Assembly (NCBI GenBank): GCA_965233705.1
Contig: CBDDTF010000003.1
Coordinates: forward strand, 1,655,042-1,719,041
Origin: Algihabitans sp965233705
Lineage (GTDB): Bacteria > Pseudomonadota > Alphaproteobacteria > Kiloniellales > DSM-21159
Direction: 5' to 3'
Length of the DNA: 64,000 nt
Part shown: positions 10,241 to 19,317 of the stretch, one piece after another
Numbering within the stretch: position 1 is the first letter of the stretch
Layout of the letters: the number at the start of each line of letters is the position of its first letter
Position numbers and translations under genes: made by a program
Notes under the pieces: generated by a model
What the model was told of the DNA's origin: nothing
The model's database searches: none
The model's input: only the letters and a program-made list of their open reading frames with translations

Positions 10241-11178
10241 GACACGCCCTCCCGAAACGGCGGAGTCGGTTCCATCCCTCGGGCAATCTCGATTGCCCGC
10301 TTCGGATCGATCGGTTTGTTTGGATACGCATCCAGGACGAGCGTCGGCAGCAACCGTTGCGTAAGGTCGGAGAATGTAAAGCCGTATGCACGACCATTCA
10401 TCTGGCCAGTGGCGGCAACCAGTTGATTCAGGTCTGGCTGCGAGAAGCCAAGCTCACCCAGAGAGCGCTGAAGCACTGACAGGCGTTGCACTTCATTGGG
10501 GCGACTAAAGGCCATGATGTCGGCCGCGCGCCGCTTGACTGCGGGGTCCATTGCCCCGAGGCGGTTAGAGCACATGATGATGGCAGCAGGCACGCGTGCG
10601 TTGGCGATCGTGTCAATTCCGCGGATGAATGCGTTAACGCCCGCGCGATCTTCATGGTGCATCTGCGCGGCCTCACGGGACTGAGCCAGCGCATCTGCTT
10701 CGTCCACCAAAAGAATTAGCCCGCCACGGGCCTTGCCCGTACTGCCTTTTAGCTTCATGGCCTGGGACAGCGTGTAATCGAAGGCGGCCGAGAGAAGTTG
10801 TGTCATTTCGCCAACACGACCCTGCCCTCTACTTGACAGGCTCAGCGGCAACAAGGTGATGTCAATGTCTTCTTGCCGTGCGACAGCATCACCGATCGTT
10901 TCAGCAAGTTCGGTTTTCCCCGACCCCACGTCGCCGGCGAGCACGACAAGAGGCGGGCGCCTCAGGACTGTATCCATAATGACAGTCCGTCCAGCGTGAT
11001 GCTTCCGCGCCCATGCCTCCAATCCGGCGGGGTTTACGAGCAGCCCAAGGGCCTTCGTCAGGCGCGTTTTGTGATCGTCCAAGCCGACAAGCTGAGCCAG
11101 ACGCTCCCGAGCGGAAACATCAGGATAGCTGATGCGCCGGTCGAACAACTCATCGACGTTGACGGTACTGTTCATCAC
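10237..11178 (-). CDS. cap6: TRIP13/Pch2-like AAA+ ATPase of type III CBASS (Cap6)
   Basis: 313 residues with Walker A 'GDVGSGKTE' (about 82-90), Walker B 'LLVDEAD' (156-162) and sensor 1 'IIMCSNR'. In type III CBASS this remodeller pulls the HORMA protein off the nucleotidyltransferase and so turns the signal off. The gene overlaps HORMA upstream and NucC downstream by 4 bp each, indicating translational coupling and fixed stoichiometry. Confidence 0.9.
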   Translation of the reverse strand: MMNSTVNVDELFDRRISYPDVSARERLAQLVGLDDHKTRLTKALGLLVNPAGLEAWARKHHAGRTVIMDTVLRRPPLVVLAGDVGSGKTELAETIGDAVARQEDIDITLLPLSLSSRGQGRVGEMTQLLSAAFDYTLSQAMKLKGSTGKARGGLILLVDEADALAQSREAAQMHHEDRAGVNAFIRGIDTIANARVPAAIIMCSNRLGAMDPAVKRRAADIMAFSRPNEVQRLSVLQRSLGELGFSQPDLNQLVAATGQMNGRAYGFTFSDLTQRLLPTLVLDAYPNKPIDPKRAIEIARGMEPTPPFREGVS

Positions 11179-11690
11179 CAGCTCCTCACGGTAGCCCGGT
11201 CGAGGGCTCTGCCGCCCGCCGAATAGGTCTTATCGGAAACCAGATATCCATTGATGCCCGGTTCCGGTGCGCCGTTTCGTTGAAGAGGCAAGGTTCGTTT
11301 GAAGGCCTCCCGTTCGTCGGAAGTCAGCGCATCCCATGCGGCGCTATAGGTGAGATAGCTGTAGAACGAGGCGCCGGAAGTATCGGCATTGGGGGAGACA
11401 CGGCCGGGATCATCATCATTGGCCGCCATACCCGCCAAATCCTTCGCAGTGTACCGGACCGTGGGGGCAATCCAGTCGCCATTGCGGCGAAAGCCGTAAG
11501 TGACGGTTCCCAGATACCCTGCTTTCAACAGGTCTATGACCTCGGCTTCGTACTCGGCGATGTCGGCATCGCTCGGTGCGCCATAGAAGCGCTGCATCCG
11601 CTTCAGGTCGGCCGCCACCTTCGCCGCCATGTGTCTGGCGTGCGTAACGGTGAAGGTCGTGGTTTCGGAGATGGTGTAGCTATAGCTCAT
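11175..11690 (-). CDS. cap7: Bacterial HORMA-domain protein of CBASS (Cap7)
   Basis: 171 residues, matching the single-HORMA family found with CdnC-type cyclases (opening 'MSYSYTISETTTFTVTHARH', conserved middle 'GYLGTVTYGFRRNG'). HORMA proteins close around a peptide, thought to be of phage origin, and then bind and activate the cyclase. Only one HORMA gene is present, so this is the one-HORMA version of type III CBASS. It starts 9 bp after the cyclase stop codon. Confidence 0.87.
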   Translation of the reverse strand: MSYSYTISETTTFTVTHARHMAAKVAADLKRMQRFYGAPSDADIAEYEAEVIDLLKAGYLGTVTYGFRRNGDWIAPTVRYTAKDLAGMAANDDDPGRVSPNADTSGASFYSYLTYSAAWDALTSDEREAFKRTLPLQRNGAPEPGINGYLVSDKTYSAGGRALDRATVRSW

Positions 11691-11698
11691 GGCTGCTC

Positions 11699-12664
11699 TC
11701 AGACCTGAAAAGACGGACCGAACACTTTCTGCCAGTAGCGGACGGTCTCTTGTTTGGTGGGTGCCGCAAGCGCCGCATCGATCGCATCGCCGGCGTCCAG
11801 CGCCGCCTCAAAAATCGCTTCCGCTTGGGCTTGGGTGTAGAGCCGGCTGACGTTGTTGTCGGCGTTCACCGGATCGATGATCTGTACGGGCTCTGTGAAG
11901 GTTCCGACTGCTGACTGAGGATAATAGTCGTTGAAGATTATTCGCTCCCGCAGGCCGGTCTGGCCGAGGTAGGTGAAGAAGTGCTGCAACGCCTCCGGGT
12001 AATCGGAAAAATCCAACCCCTCGTCCGCCAGGTGGGACAGAATCATTTCGACCATGAAGGATTTGAAGCGGAAGCCATCATTCTCACGCTTCATATTCCT
12101 CGCCCAGAACTTCACAAGACGGACAACTTGGGCGAAATGGGTTTCCTGTGCCTGCTTGCGCTTGCGGGTGAATTCGAGGTGCAGGGGGATGCTGGTCTTG
12201 AGAAACGATCCGTCGTCCTGACTGACCAGGTTCCCGAACCACTGTGGGTCGCCATCGTAGAGGATGGGAACGACATCTACGTCCAGTCCCGAGCCGCGAA
12301 ACGAGACGGTCACACTGTAGGTCTGCGGCTTCACCTGATCGGGGCTGAAGTTGGGAAACGCCTTGCGAAGCCGCTCCGCGAGGTACTCCAACAGCGCAGC
12401 GATATCGGCGGGCGCGTCGGCGCCGCTGATGTAGCAGCCCACATCGATGTCGTTGAGGGAACGCAGCGCAGTGCCCTTCGCCAAGCTGCCCGAGAGGAGC
12501 ATCTTCTTGAGGGTGAAATCCGGATGCTCGCTCAGATAGCCTTCCAGGCGCTCGCGCAGACGGCGGGCCTGGGCACGGTACTCGTCGGCCTTGTCCTTGG
12601 GCAGATTCACCCGCTCCTGCGCAAAGCGAGCGATGTCACTATGGTCTACATGTTGCCGTCCCAC
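11699..12664 (-). CDS. cdnC: CD-NTase, CdnC-type cyclic oligonucleotide synthase
   Basis: 321 residues. The nucleotidyltransferase signature is clear: 'GSLAKGTALRSLNDIDV', giving Gly59-Ser60 and the metal-binding Asp72/Asp74, with a third acidic residue in 'LDVDVVPIL' near residue 128-130. Together with HORMA, TRIP13 and NucC this predicts synthesis of cyclic tri-AMP upon activation. It is the first gene of a four-gene operon. The promoter should lie in the 180-bp region shared with the divergent XRE-IrrE gene. Confidence 0.92.
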   Translation of the reverse strand: MGRQHVDHSDIARFAQERVNLPKDKADEYRAQARRLRERLEGYLSEHPDFTLKKMLLSGSLAKGTALRSLNDIDVGCYISGADAPADIAALLEYLAERLRKAFPNFSPDQVKPQTYSVTVSFRGSGLDVDVVPILYDGDPQWFGNLVSQDDGSFLKTSIPLHLEFTRKRKQAQETHFAQVVRLVKFWARNMKRENDGFRFKSFMVEMILSHLADEGLDFSDYPEALQHFFTYLGQTGLRERIIFNDYYPQSAVGTFTEPVQIIDPVNADNNVSRLYTQAQAEAIFEAALDAGDAIDAALAAPTKQETVRYWQKVFGPSFQV

Positions 12665-12844
12665 TGACCGGCCTCCGGCTGAATTTCTCTAGATGTGGCC
12701 ACTAGGCCACCTTGGCACGCAGCATGATGTATGTTCGAATATCGGACTGTCAAGGGAAGAATTTGACATTCGATGTTCGATGCCCCATATTTATGTGTAA
12801 GAGGAGAGAGATAGGCTCTCTCCCGCGAAGGAGGAGGCAGCACC
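12665..12844. promoter_or_regulatory. Divergent CBASS / XRE-IrrE control region
   Basis: On the plus strand TTGACA (12763-12768), a 17-nt spacer and CATATT (12786-12791) form a good promoter for the XRE-IrrE gene. The octamer ATGTTCGA occurs at 12731-12738 and again at 12773-12780, 42 bp apart (about four helical turns), the second copy lying inside the promoter spacer. These are candidate operator half-sites for the XRE protein and could also affect transcription of cdnC in the other direction. gaaggaggagg directly precedes the ATG at 12845. Confidence 0.55.
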
Positions 12845-14083
12845 ATGGACCCGGTTGAGCTTGGACGCCGCTTGCGCATTGCTCGTGAGGCACGGGGCCT
12901 GAGCCAGCAGGCCGCGGCGGACGCCATTGGCGTGCCCCGGACGGCGATTACCCAGATGGAATCGGGGAATCGCGCTGTCTCGACTCTGGAGCTGACCAAG
13001 CTCGCAGAGCTTTACCGCCGCCCGGTGACCTATTTCTTTGAGGAAGCCGCTCCGGCGGAAGAAGAGGATGTGCTGGTCGCGCTACATCGCGTTGCCCCGG
13101 GTCTGGAGCAGGATTCGGCAGTCCGTGATCAGGTGGATCGTTGCCTGAGCCTATGCCGTGACGGTGTCGTCCTGGAAACCGTACTGGGGCTCGCACCCCG
13201 GTCCGGCCCTCCGGCGTACGAGCTGCGCGTTCCTCGTACCGTCGGCGAAGCTATCGTTCAAGGAGAGCAGGTGGCGCAGGAGGAAAGGCGCCGCCTCAGC
13301 ATTGGCAATGCCCCGATCCCTGACGTATCGGAGCTGATTGGCGCGCAGGGTATTTGGGCATCCGGCCTTGCGCTCCCAAATCACATGTCCGGCCTTTTTA
13401 TGCGCCACCCTTCGATTGGGTTGGCAATCATTGTAAACGCGTCCCACCCGCGTGGGCGAAAGAGGTTTTCATACGCTCATGAATATGCCCACTCTCTCAT
13501 GGATCGTGACCACAATATAACGATTTCAAGTACCGATAATTCTGCGGAACTTGTGGAGAAGCGTGCGAATGCTTTTGCGGCATCTTTCCTCATGCCGAGA
13601 GACGGCGTGTATGAGGTTCTGAGAAGTCTCGACAAGGGGCTTCCAAGCCGTCAGGAGCAATCGATCTTTGATGCTGCCAGCGGTGGGCAAATTGAAGCTG
13701 AAGCTCGTTCGGCACCTCGCTCTCAGCGCATTACCTACAAAGATGTAGCGATCGTAGCGCATCATTTCGGTGTGAGCTATCAGGCCGCCCTCTACAGACT
13801 GAAAAGCCTCAAGCATGTTTCTCAGCCGGAATCCGTTGAGCTCCTGGAGCATGAGGATTTCGGCCGACAGTATCTCAATGCACTGAGCATGTTCGGTGAT
13901 GTTGGAGAGCAAGAGCAGCGGCAATACTGGGATCGTGAGCTGCGCAGTGAAATTGCGCACCTTGCGATTGAAGCCTATCGGCGCGAGGAAATTTCCCGCG
14001 GGCGCCTACTGGAGCTTAGCAAGAGCCTCGACATTCCGGGAGAAACCCTCCTTGAACTAGCCGAAGTGGCCCGCGGGGAGTGA
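12845..14083 (+). CDS. XRE-family regulator fused to ImmA/IrrE metallopeptidase
   Basis: 412 residues. An N-terminal XRE helix-turn-helix (about 5-62, 'LSQQAAADAIGVPRTAITQM') is joined to an ImmA/IrrE domain with the zinc motif HEYAH at 212-216 and a later 'ANAFAASFLMP'. In characterised systems such peptidases cleave a repressor after DNA damage; CBASS loci can carry separate CapH repressor and CapP peptidase genes that do this job. Here both activities sit in one chain. The gene is divergent from cdnC and followed after 9 bp by a PIN-domain gene. Confidence 0.85.
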   Translation: MDPVELGRRLRIAREARGLSQQAAADAIGVPRTAITQMESGNRAVSTLELTKLAELYRRPVTYFFEEAAPAEEEDVLVALHRVAPGLEQDSAVRDQVDRCLSLCRDGVVLETVLGLAPRSGPPAYELRVPRTVGEAIVQGEQVAQEERRRLSIGNAPIPDVSELIGAQGIWASGLALPNHMSGLFMRHPSIGLAIIVNASHPRGRKRFSYAHEYAHSLMDRDHNITISSTDNSAELVEKRANAFAASFLMPRDGVYEVLRSLDKGLPSRQEQSIFDAASGGQIEAEARSAPRSQRITYKDVAIVAHHFGVSYQAALYRLKSLKHVSQPESVELLEHEDFGRQYLNALSMFGDVGEQEQRQYWDRELRSEIAHLAIEAYRREEISRGRLLELSKSLDIPGETLLELAEVARGE

Positions 14084-14092
14084 ACCAAAGGC

Positions 14093-14611
14093 ATGATCCG
14101 TGCGAGCCCGTCAATCATCGTTTCGGATACGTCCGTTCTTGTGAACTTTCTCCGAATCAACCGCATGGACCTCATCGCTGGCTACTCTCATGACTTCATC
14201 GTTACGGATCACGTCGCCGCGGAAATCACCGACCATTACCCTGACCAACAAGCACGCTTTGCCGCGGCCCAGGCAGCAGGAATGCTCCAACAGGTGAGTA
14301 TCACAGATCCGGCGGAAGTCGCGTTGTTTGGAAGTCTCGCCGCTTCCGGTCGTCTGGGTGCGGGCGAATGTTCCGCGATTGCACTTGCCTCACACCAAGG
14401 GCACATCCTGGCGATCGATGACCGCCGCGCATCAAACCATGCGCGCCGTGTCAGCCGGCATCTCCAGATTCTGACAACCCAGGACCTGATGGTTTCTATG
14501 ATCGGTGAAAACCTGTTGGACGTGCCGCAAGCTGATACCATCAAGGACGAATGGGCGAGCAATCATCGTTTCCGCCTTACAATTCAAAGCTTTGCGGACC
14601 TCGTCTCGTGA
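14093..14611 (+). CDS. PIN-domain protein
   Basis: 172 residues with the PIN acidic residues in order: 'VSDTSVLVNFL' (Asp), 'AAEITDHY' (Glu), 'LGAGECSAIALA' (Glu), 'ILAIDDRRA' (Asp). PIN proteins are metal-dependent RNases, often toxins. The pairing XRE-IrrE plus PIN with a 9-bp gap is recurrent and resembles a toxin-antitoxin or regulated-nuclease module. Whether it acts independently or controls CBASS cannot be decided from sequence. Confidence 0.8.
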   Translation: MIRASPSIIVSDTSVLVNFLRINRMDLIAGYSHDFIVTDHVAAEITDHYPDQQARFAAAQAAGMLQQVSITDPAEVALFGSLAASGRLGAGECSAIALASHQGHILAIDDRRASNHARRVSRHLQILTTQDLMVSMIGENLLDVPQADTIKDEWASNHRFRLTIQSFADLVS

Positions 14612-14699
14612 AGGATGCTCAATATCTTCCCCGGGACAGTGTGCATGGAAAAATAGGGGCCGTCGAAACGACACAAGCACGGATGACGCCGAGGCAGGT

Positions 14700-17696
14700 T
14701 TAGGTTCCCGCTTCTTCCCGCACCTCCCGCAGCGCCCGATTGAAGAAGTGGCGGATCGCTTGCTCGCGGGCTTGCGGATCGCTCAGCACGATGTTCTTCA
14801 TCTCGTTGTCGCGCTGGAACATCTTGATGGCGCCCTTGAAGAACGCCTGACTGAAGGCGGAGAAGACCACGTCCGGCGGGTTGTTCCGCAGCATTTCTGT
14901 CAGGTCTTCGTCCATGATCTCGCGGTTGACCTGCTCGAAGCGGATAAAGTCCTCGCGCGAGAACTCCGTGCCGTGGCGGTCATTGAACGCCTTGATGATC
15001 TCGGAGAGCGAACGCTCTTCCTCTTCTGTGTAGGGCTTAGCGGCGAATTCGCTGATGGGCTTGAGCTCTTCTGTGTCGCCGGCCGCAAGTGATGCTGACC
15101 CCTGCTCCTTCTGCTCGACACGAAACGCCTGAAGGCGGAGCATCTCCTCGGTAATCTCGACATCGGGCGGTATTTCCCGGTTCGGCAGCAACCGCGACAG
15201 CCAGGCGGCGTAGGAATAGAGCTTTTCAAGCCCGGTATCGCCAAGCCGGATGACCTGCGCCACGAAACTGTAGAAGCGCATGTAGCTCTTCACCAGTTGG
15301 CGGAACTCTTCCTGCCGCCCCTCGTCATCCTCGGCCTCGAAACGGGCCACGGCCTGCCGTACCAGCCCTTCTAATCGGGCGCGGTCATGGGTGTCGAGCG
15401 CACCCTTGTAGAAGGTCTCGGCGAAGCGATCGATTTCGCCCTGGTCGAGGATGCCGAAGGTTTTGAGGCGTGCTTCCAACTCGTAAATCTGGTTGGGGTC
15501 GGAGTTTGCCTCCAGCCCTGTCACCTCAAAGAACGGCTTGAAGGCGTTCTGGATATCCTCTGTGGTGTTCTGGAAGTCGAGGACGTAGGTGCGATCCTTG
15601 CCCGGATAGGTACGATTGAGGCGCGAGAGCGTCTGAACGGCCTGAAGGCCGGCGAGCTTCCGGTCCACATACATCGCGCACAGCTTCGGCTGGTCGAAGC
15701 CCGTCTGGTACTTCTCGGCGACAATCAGCACCTGATAGGCATCCGAATCGAAGCGGCGCGGAAGCTCGGTCTCGGCGAAGCCGTTCAGTTCGGCTTCAGT
15801 GTACGTTTGCCCGTCCACCTCCAGGTCGCCCGAAAACGCGACCAGCGGCTTCACATCGGTGTAGCCATTGGCCTTGATGTAGTCGCGAACGCCAAAGTAG
15901 TAGCGAAGCGCATGCTCGCGGCTGCCTGTGACAATCATAGCCTTGGCGCGGCCGTCCAACTCGTCCATCACATGGCGGCGGAAGTGCTCGACGATCACTT
16001 CAACCTTCTGGCCGATGGCGGTCGGATGGAGGGAGGCGAAGCGTGCCACGCGACGCTGGGCGCGGCGGGTGTTCAGCTCGGGGTCGTCCTCGATGGCCTT
16101 TTCGAGCTGGTAGTAGGCTTTGTAGGTCATGTAATTCTGGAGCACGTCCAGAATGAAGCCTTCCTCGATGGCCTGGCGCATCGAGTAGAGGTGGAAAGGC
16201 TGCGGCAGCCCGTCCGCCCCCTTCGTCCCGAACCGCTCCAGCGTCACGTTGCGAGGCGTTGCGGTGAAGGCGAAATAGCTGATGTTCGGCTGCGGCCCGC
16301 GGGCTTTCTGATAGTCGGCAATCAGATCCTCGATATCGCGGCCGTCCTCGGTCTCGTCGCGCGTCAGCGCATCGCTCATGGCCTGCGCGCTCTTGCCGGA
16401 CTGACTGCCATGGGCCTCGTCGATGATGACGGCAAAGGTGCGGGTCCCCTGGCCGGACAACTCCTTCAGGTGGTCGGTCGAGAACTTCTGGATGGTGGTG
16501 ATGACGATGCGTGCACCGGCCTCCAGAGCCGCCTTCAACTGGCGCGAGGTGCCGTCGATTTTCTTCACCACGCCCTTGGTCTGCTCGAACTGCGCCACCG
16601 TGTTCTGGAGCTGGCGGTCGAGCACAACGCGGTCGGTAACGATGACGGCCGAATCGAAGATCGGCCTGTCGGCATCGTCATGCAGATTGGTGATCTGATG
16701 CGCCGTCCAGCCAATGGTATTGGACTTGCCGGAGCCAGCCGAGTGCTGGATCAGGTAGTTATGGCCTGGGCCGAAGCCGCGGGCGTGCATCATCAGCTTG
16801 CGCACCGCGTCGAGCTGTTGGAAGCGCGGGAAGATCAAGGTCTCCCGAACTTCGGTCGAACCGCTTGCCGTCGGCGTCTCCTGCCGCTCCAGATGGAGGA
16901 AGCGTCCGATGACGTCGAGCAACACGTCCCGCGACAACACTGCCTTGCCTTCGGGCTGGTCGGCATAGAGGTAGGCCACACGGAAGTCGCCGGCGACGTC
17001 GGGATTTCCGGCGCCGCCGTCCCGCCCGCGATTGAACGGCAGAAACCGTGTCTTGCCGTTCTGGAGGCGCGTCGTCATCGAGATATTGTCCTCGTCCATC
17101 GCGAAATGGACGAGCGCCCCGCGCTTGAAGGTCAGGAGAGGCTCACCGGCCGGAGAACGGTCGTAACGGTACTGCTTCTCGGCGTGCCGGAAGGTAGAGC
17201 CGGTCAGGAGGTTCTTCAGCTCCGCCGTTGCCACCGGCAGGCCGTTGACAAACAACGCCACGTCAATGGCGTTCTCCGAGCGCTGACTGTAGCGGAGCTG
17301 ACGGATGATTGAGAGGATGTTGGCCTCATAGAGCCGAACCAACTCGGCGTTCAACCCGGACGCGGGCTTGAAGAAGCAAAGCGTCAGCTTGATGTTGGGG
17401 ATGAGCTTCAGCCCCTGCCGCAGTACGTCGAGCGTGCCGCGCGTCTTCAGCGCCTTCTCAAGCTGCTTGAAAAATTCGGCTTCGGCGGCGGTGGTGTACT
17501 GCGCCTCCAGCTTCCGCCACTCGTCAGGTTGCGTCTCCTTGACGAAGCGAAGGACAAGCCCGCGGTCCATGGCAAGGGCGCGGTCATACTCGTCCGGCTG
17601 TCGGGCGACATAGCCCTGTGAGGCCATCAGATGGTCCACCATGTGCTGTTCAAGCACGATCTCTTGGTGCGCGTTCTGGGCGGCGTGCTTTGTCAT
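14700..17696 (-). CDS. hsdR: Type I restriction endonuclease, R subunit
   Basis: 998 residues. The nuclease domain has Asp145 and Glu159-Leu-Lys161 ('ATAELKN'). The translocase has Walker A 'SAGSGKSNT' (about 319-327), 'IIDEAHGSQSGK' and 'YFAFTATP'. HsdR with HsdM and HsdS cleaves unmodified DNA after ATP-driven translocation. It is the last gene of the operon; its ATG overlaps the preceding stop codon by 4 bp. Confidence 0.95.
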   Translation of the reverse strand: MTKHAAQNAHQEIVLEQHMVDHLMASQGYVARQPDEYDRALAMDRGLVLRFVKETQPDEWRKLEAQYTTAAEAEFFKQLEKALKTRGTLDVLRQGLKLIPNIKLTLCFFKPASGLNAELVRLYEANILSIIRQLRYSQRSENAIDVALFVNGLPVATAELKNLLTGSTFRHAEKQYRYDRSPAGEPLLTFKRGALVHFAMDEDNISMTTRLQNGKTRFLPFNRGRDGGAGNPDVAGDFRVAYLYADQPEGKAVLSRDVLLDVIGRFLHLERQETPTASGSTEVRETLIFPRFQQLDAVRKLMMHARGFGPGHNYLIQHSAGSGKSNTIGWTAHQITNLHDDADRPIFDSAVIVTDRVVLDRQLQNTVAQFEQTKGVVKKIDGTSRQLKAALEAGARIVITTIQKFSTDHLKELSGQGTRTFAVIIDEAHGSQSGKSAQAMSDALTRDETEDGRDIEDLIADYQKARGPQPNISYFAFTATPRNVTLERFGTKGADGLPQPFHLYSMRQAIEEGFILDVLQNYMTYKAYYQLEKAIEDDPELNTRRAQRRVARFASLHPTAIGQKVEVIVEHFRRHVMDELDGRAKAMIVTGSREHALRYYFGVRDYIKANGYTDVKPLVAFSGDLEVDGQTYTEAELNGFAETELPRRFDSDAYQVLIVAEKYQTGFDQPKLCAMYVDRKLAGLQAVQTLSRLNRTYPGKDRTYVLDFQNTTEDIQNAFKPFFEVTGLEANSDPNQIYELEARLKTFGILDQGEIDRFAETFYKGALDTHDRARLEGLVRQAVARFEAEDDEGRQEEFRQLVKSYMRFYSFVAQVIRLGDTGLEKLYSYAAWLSRLLPNREIPPDVEITEEMLRLQAFRVEQKEQGSASLAAGDTEELKPISEFAAKPYTEEEERSLSEIIKAFNDRHGTEFSREDFIRFEQVNREIMDEDLTEMLRNNPPDVVFSAFSQAFFKGAIKMFQRDNEMKNIVLSDPQAREQAIRHFFNRALREVREEAGT

Positions 17697-18277
17697 CTGG
17701 CGGATTTCCCTTCTCCGCAGGCGACAGCGGCGATTACGCCGACCAGTGCCGTCACGAGAGCCGACATAGCCGATTGAAGGTGGTGCAGATTGACGTGATA
17801 CTCGCCGTCAATCGGCCGATCGGTTTTGGCGCCACGATCATAAGTCAGGTTGTAGCGAAAGGCCGTGGAGTTGGGGTCGATGGCGCCCAGCTCCCTCATT
17901 CTGTCGATGATCCAGTCAGGCACGTCTGCGTCGAATTCTGACCTTATGAAGGTTTGATACTCTTGCGACAAAGCATCGAGATTATGCGTCTTTGCGGCGT
18001 CCCGCATAATCGCCTTCAGAAATAACTCGATAGAATGTCGATAGAGATAGAGCACAGGGTTTGCGACTTCATAATCCGCCACCTGTTGATGCTTTATGGC
18101 CTCGACAAGCGCGCTAGCTGCATTGAAGTATTGTTGGCCAAGGCGCTGAAAGCGCTGGTTCGCTCCACCACCTACAAGGAAGCCTAATGGCTCGGACCAT
18201 TCGTCGGGCCGCTCGATTGCTGCCGTTGGGTCCTCAAACAAGGGCCGATGCATCTGCTCTGCGGTGAAAACACTCAT
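17693..18277 (-). CDS. HEPN-like protein of unknown function within the hsd operon
   Basis: About 194 residues and mostly helical. 'NPVLYLYRHSIELFLKAIMRDA' resembles the R-x4-6-H region of HEPN-like or 'abortive infection' families, though I cannot confirm an RNase motif. I chose the ATG at 18277 because it forms an ATGA overlap with the preceding gene; the frame extends 9 codons further. Its position between the Mrr-like gene and hsdR with overlaps at both ends says it is translated with the R-M complex. Confidence 0.65.
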   Translation of the reverse strand: MSVFTAEQMHRPLFEDPTAAIERPDEWSEPLGFLVGGGANQRFQRLGQQYFNAASALVEAIKHQQVADYEVANPVLYLYRHSIELFLKAIMRDAAKTHNLDALSQEYQTFIRSEFDADVPDWIIDRMRELGAIDPNSTAFRYNLTYDRGAKTDRPIDGEYHVNLHHLQSAMSALVTALVGVIAAVACGEGKSAR

Positions 18278-19317
18278 GCGTCGCCCCCCGATATCGGCGC
18301 CCAAATCTGTTTGAGGGGCAGCTTGGCGCGGGTCTCGTCGGACAGTTCGCCATAGGCGCGGAACAACGCCTTCAACAGGTCCGGCATCTGCCAGAGGCGC
18401 AACTTGAAGAAGTTGTTGTCCAGTTCCTTCTGCGCTGCCGCGTTCACACCGCCGATGCTGACCAGAAGACCGGTTCGCGCTTGTGTGTTCGACACCGAAC
18501 CGATCAGCCGCAGCACAACGTCATGATTGGCCGCCCCATCGCCGGACTTCACCTGCACGCAGATGCGATCCTCGCCAAGGCCGAGTGTGCCGCCGGCCGC
18601 GAGGATGTCCACGCCACCGTCGGCGCCAGGCGGCGATACCTTGGTTGTGTAACCCTCCACGCGCAGAATTTCGGCCACTAGGTCGGCCAGGGCATGACCG
18701 GCGAACTCGGACTTGATCAGCGAAATGATCTGCTGGTTGGCGATATCCTCGATATCGGTGGCGTAGTCCTCCGCCTCCACGTCCTCGTCGGGAGCTGGTG
18801 CCGATGCCTTGCCCTGCTTGCCGAGAAGGGAGCCGGGGTCACTGCCAGTCTTCAGGACAGCGCGGACCCGCTCCAGCGCCGAATTGCGCTTGATCTCGCA
18901 GATGGTCATGAACGCGCCGAAGGAATGCCGTAGGTCCTGCTTGAAGGCGTCGCGCGCAACGGACTCTTCCAGCCACTTCACCGCGCGGGAATGGCGATAA
19001 GGGTCGTTGGGATCGAAAGCGTATTCCCCCGTTACCTCGCCGATGGCGACGCCGTTCGTCACCTTCCGCGGCATAACCACAAGGTCGCCGACCTGGATGG
19101 TATGGGCAAACTGGTTTAGCTGGGCGGCAAAATTCTTCAGCCGGTTCTGTCCCGCGTCGGGCATTACCTGTTCAAGATGGACGAGAATGGCGTCTCGGCC
19201 CTTGAGCGCGCCCAAGTCGCCAACTTCGAGGAAGCCGGGCAGAAGCCTACCCTGCTCGATGGCAGCCAGCTCGCGCTCGCCCTGCTTGCCAGCCCGAACA
19301 ATCCATAAGCGGCTCAT
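18274..19317 (-). CDS. Mrr-like restriction endonuclease
   Basis: 347 residues. The C-terminal PD-(D/E)xK Mrr-type domain is seen as 'GADGGVDILAAG' followed by 'ICVQVKSGDG' (Asp ... Gln-x-Lys). The N-terminal ~170 residues start 'MSRLWIVRAGKQGE', a pattern common to Mrr-like proteins of this type. Members often cut methylated DNA. Inside a methylating type I operon this raises the question of how self-DNA is protected. Confidence 0.8.
   Translation of the reverse strand: MSRLWIVRAGKQGERELAAIEQGRLLPGFLEVGDLGALKGRDAILVHLEQVMPDAGQNRLKNFAAQLNQFAHTIQVGDLVVMPRKVTNGVAIGEVTGEYAFDPNDPYRHSRAVKWLEESVARDAFKQDLRHSFGAFMTICEIKRNSALERVRAVLKTGSDPGSLLGKQGKASAPAPDEDVEAEDYATDIEDIANQQIISLIKSEFAGHALADLVAEILRVEGYTTKVSPPGADGGVDILAAGGTLGLGEDRICVQVKSGDGAANHDVVLRLIGSVSNTQARTGLLVSIGGVNAAAQKELDNNFFKLRLWQMPDLLKALFRAYGELSDETRAKLPLKQIWAPISGGDA

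Noticed and set aside
15387..17312. 641-codon open frame antisense to hsdR
   Set aside because: High-GC shadow of the hsdR frame; no family features and hsdR motifs are unambiguous.
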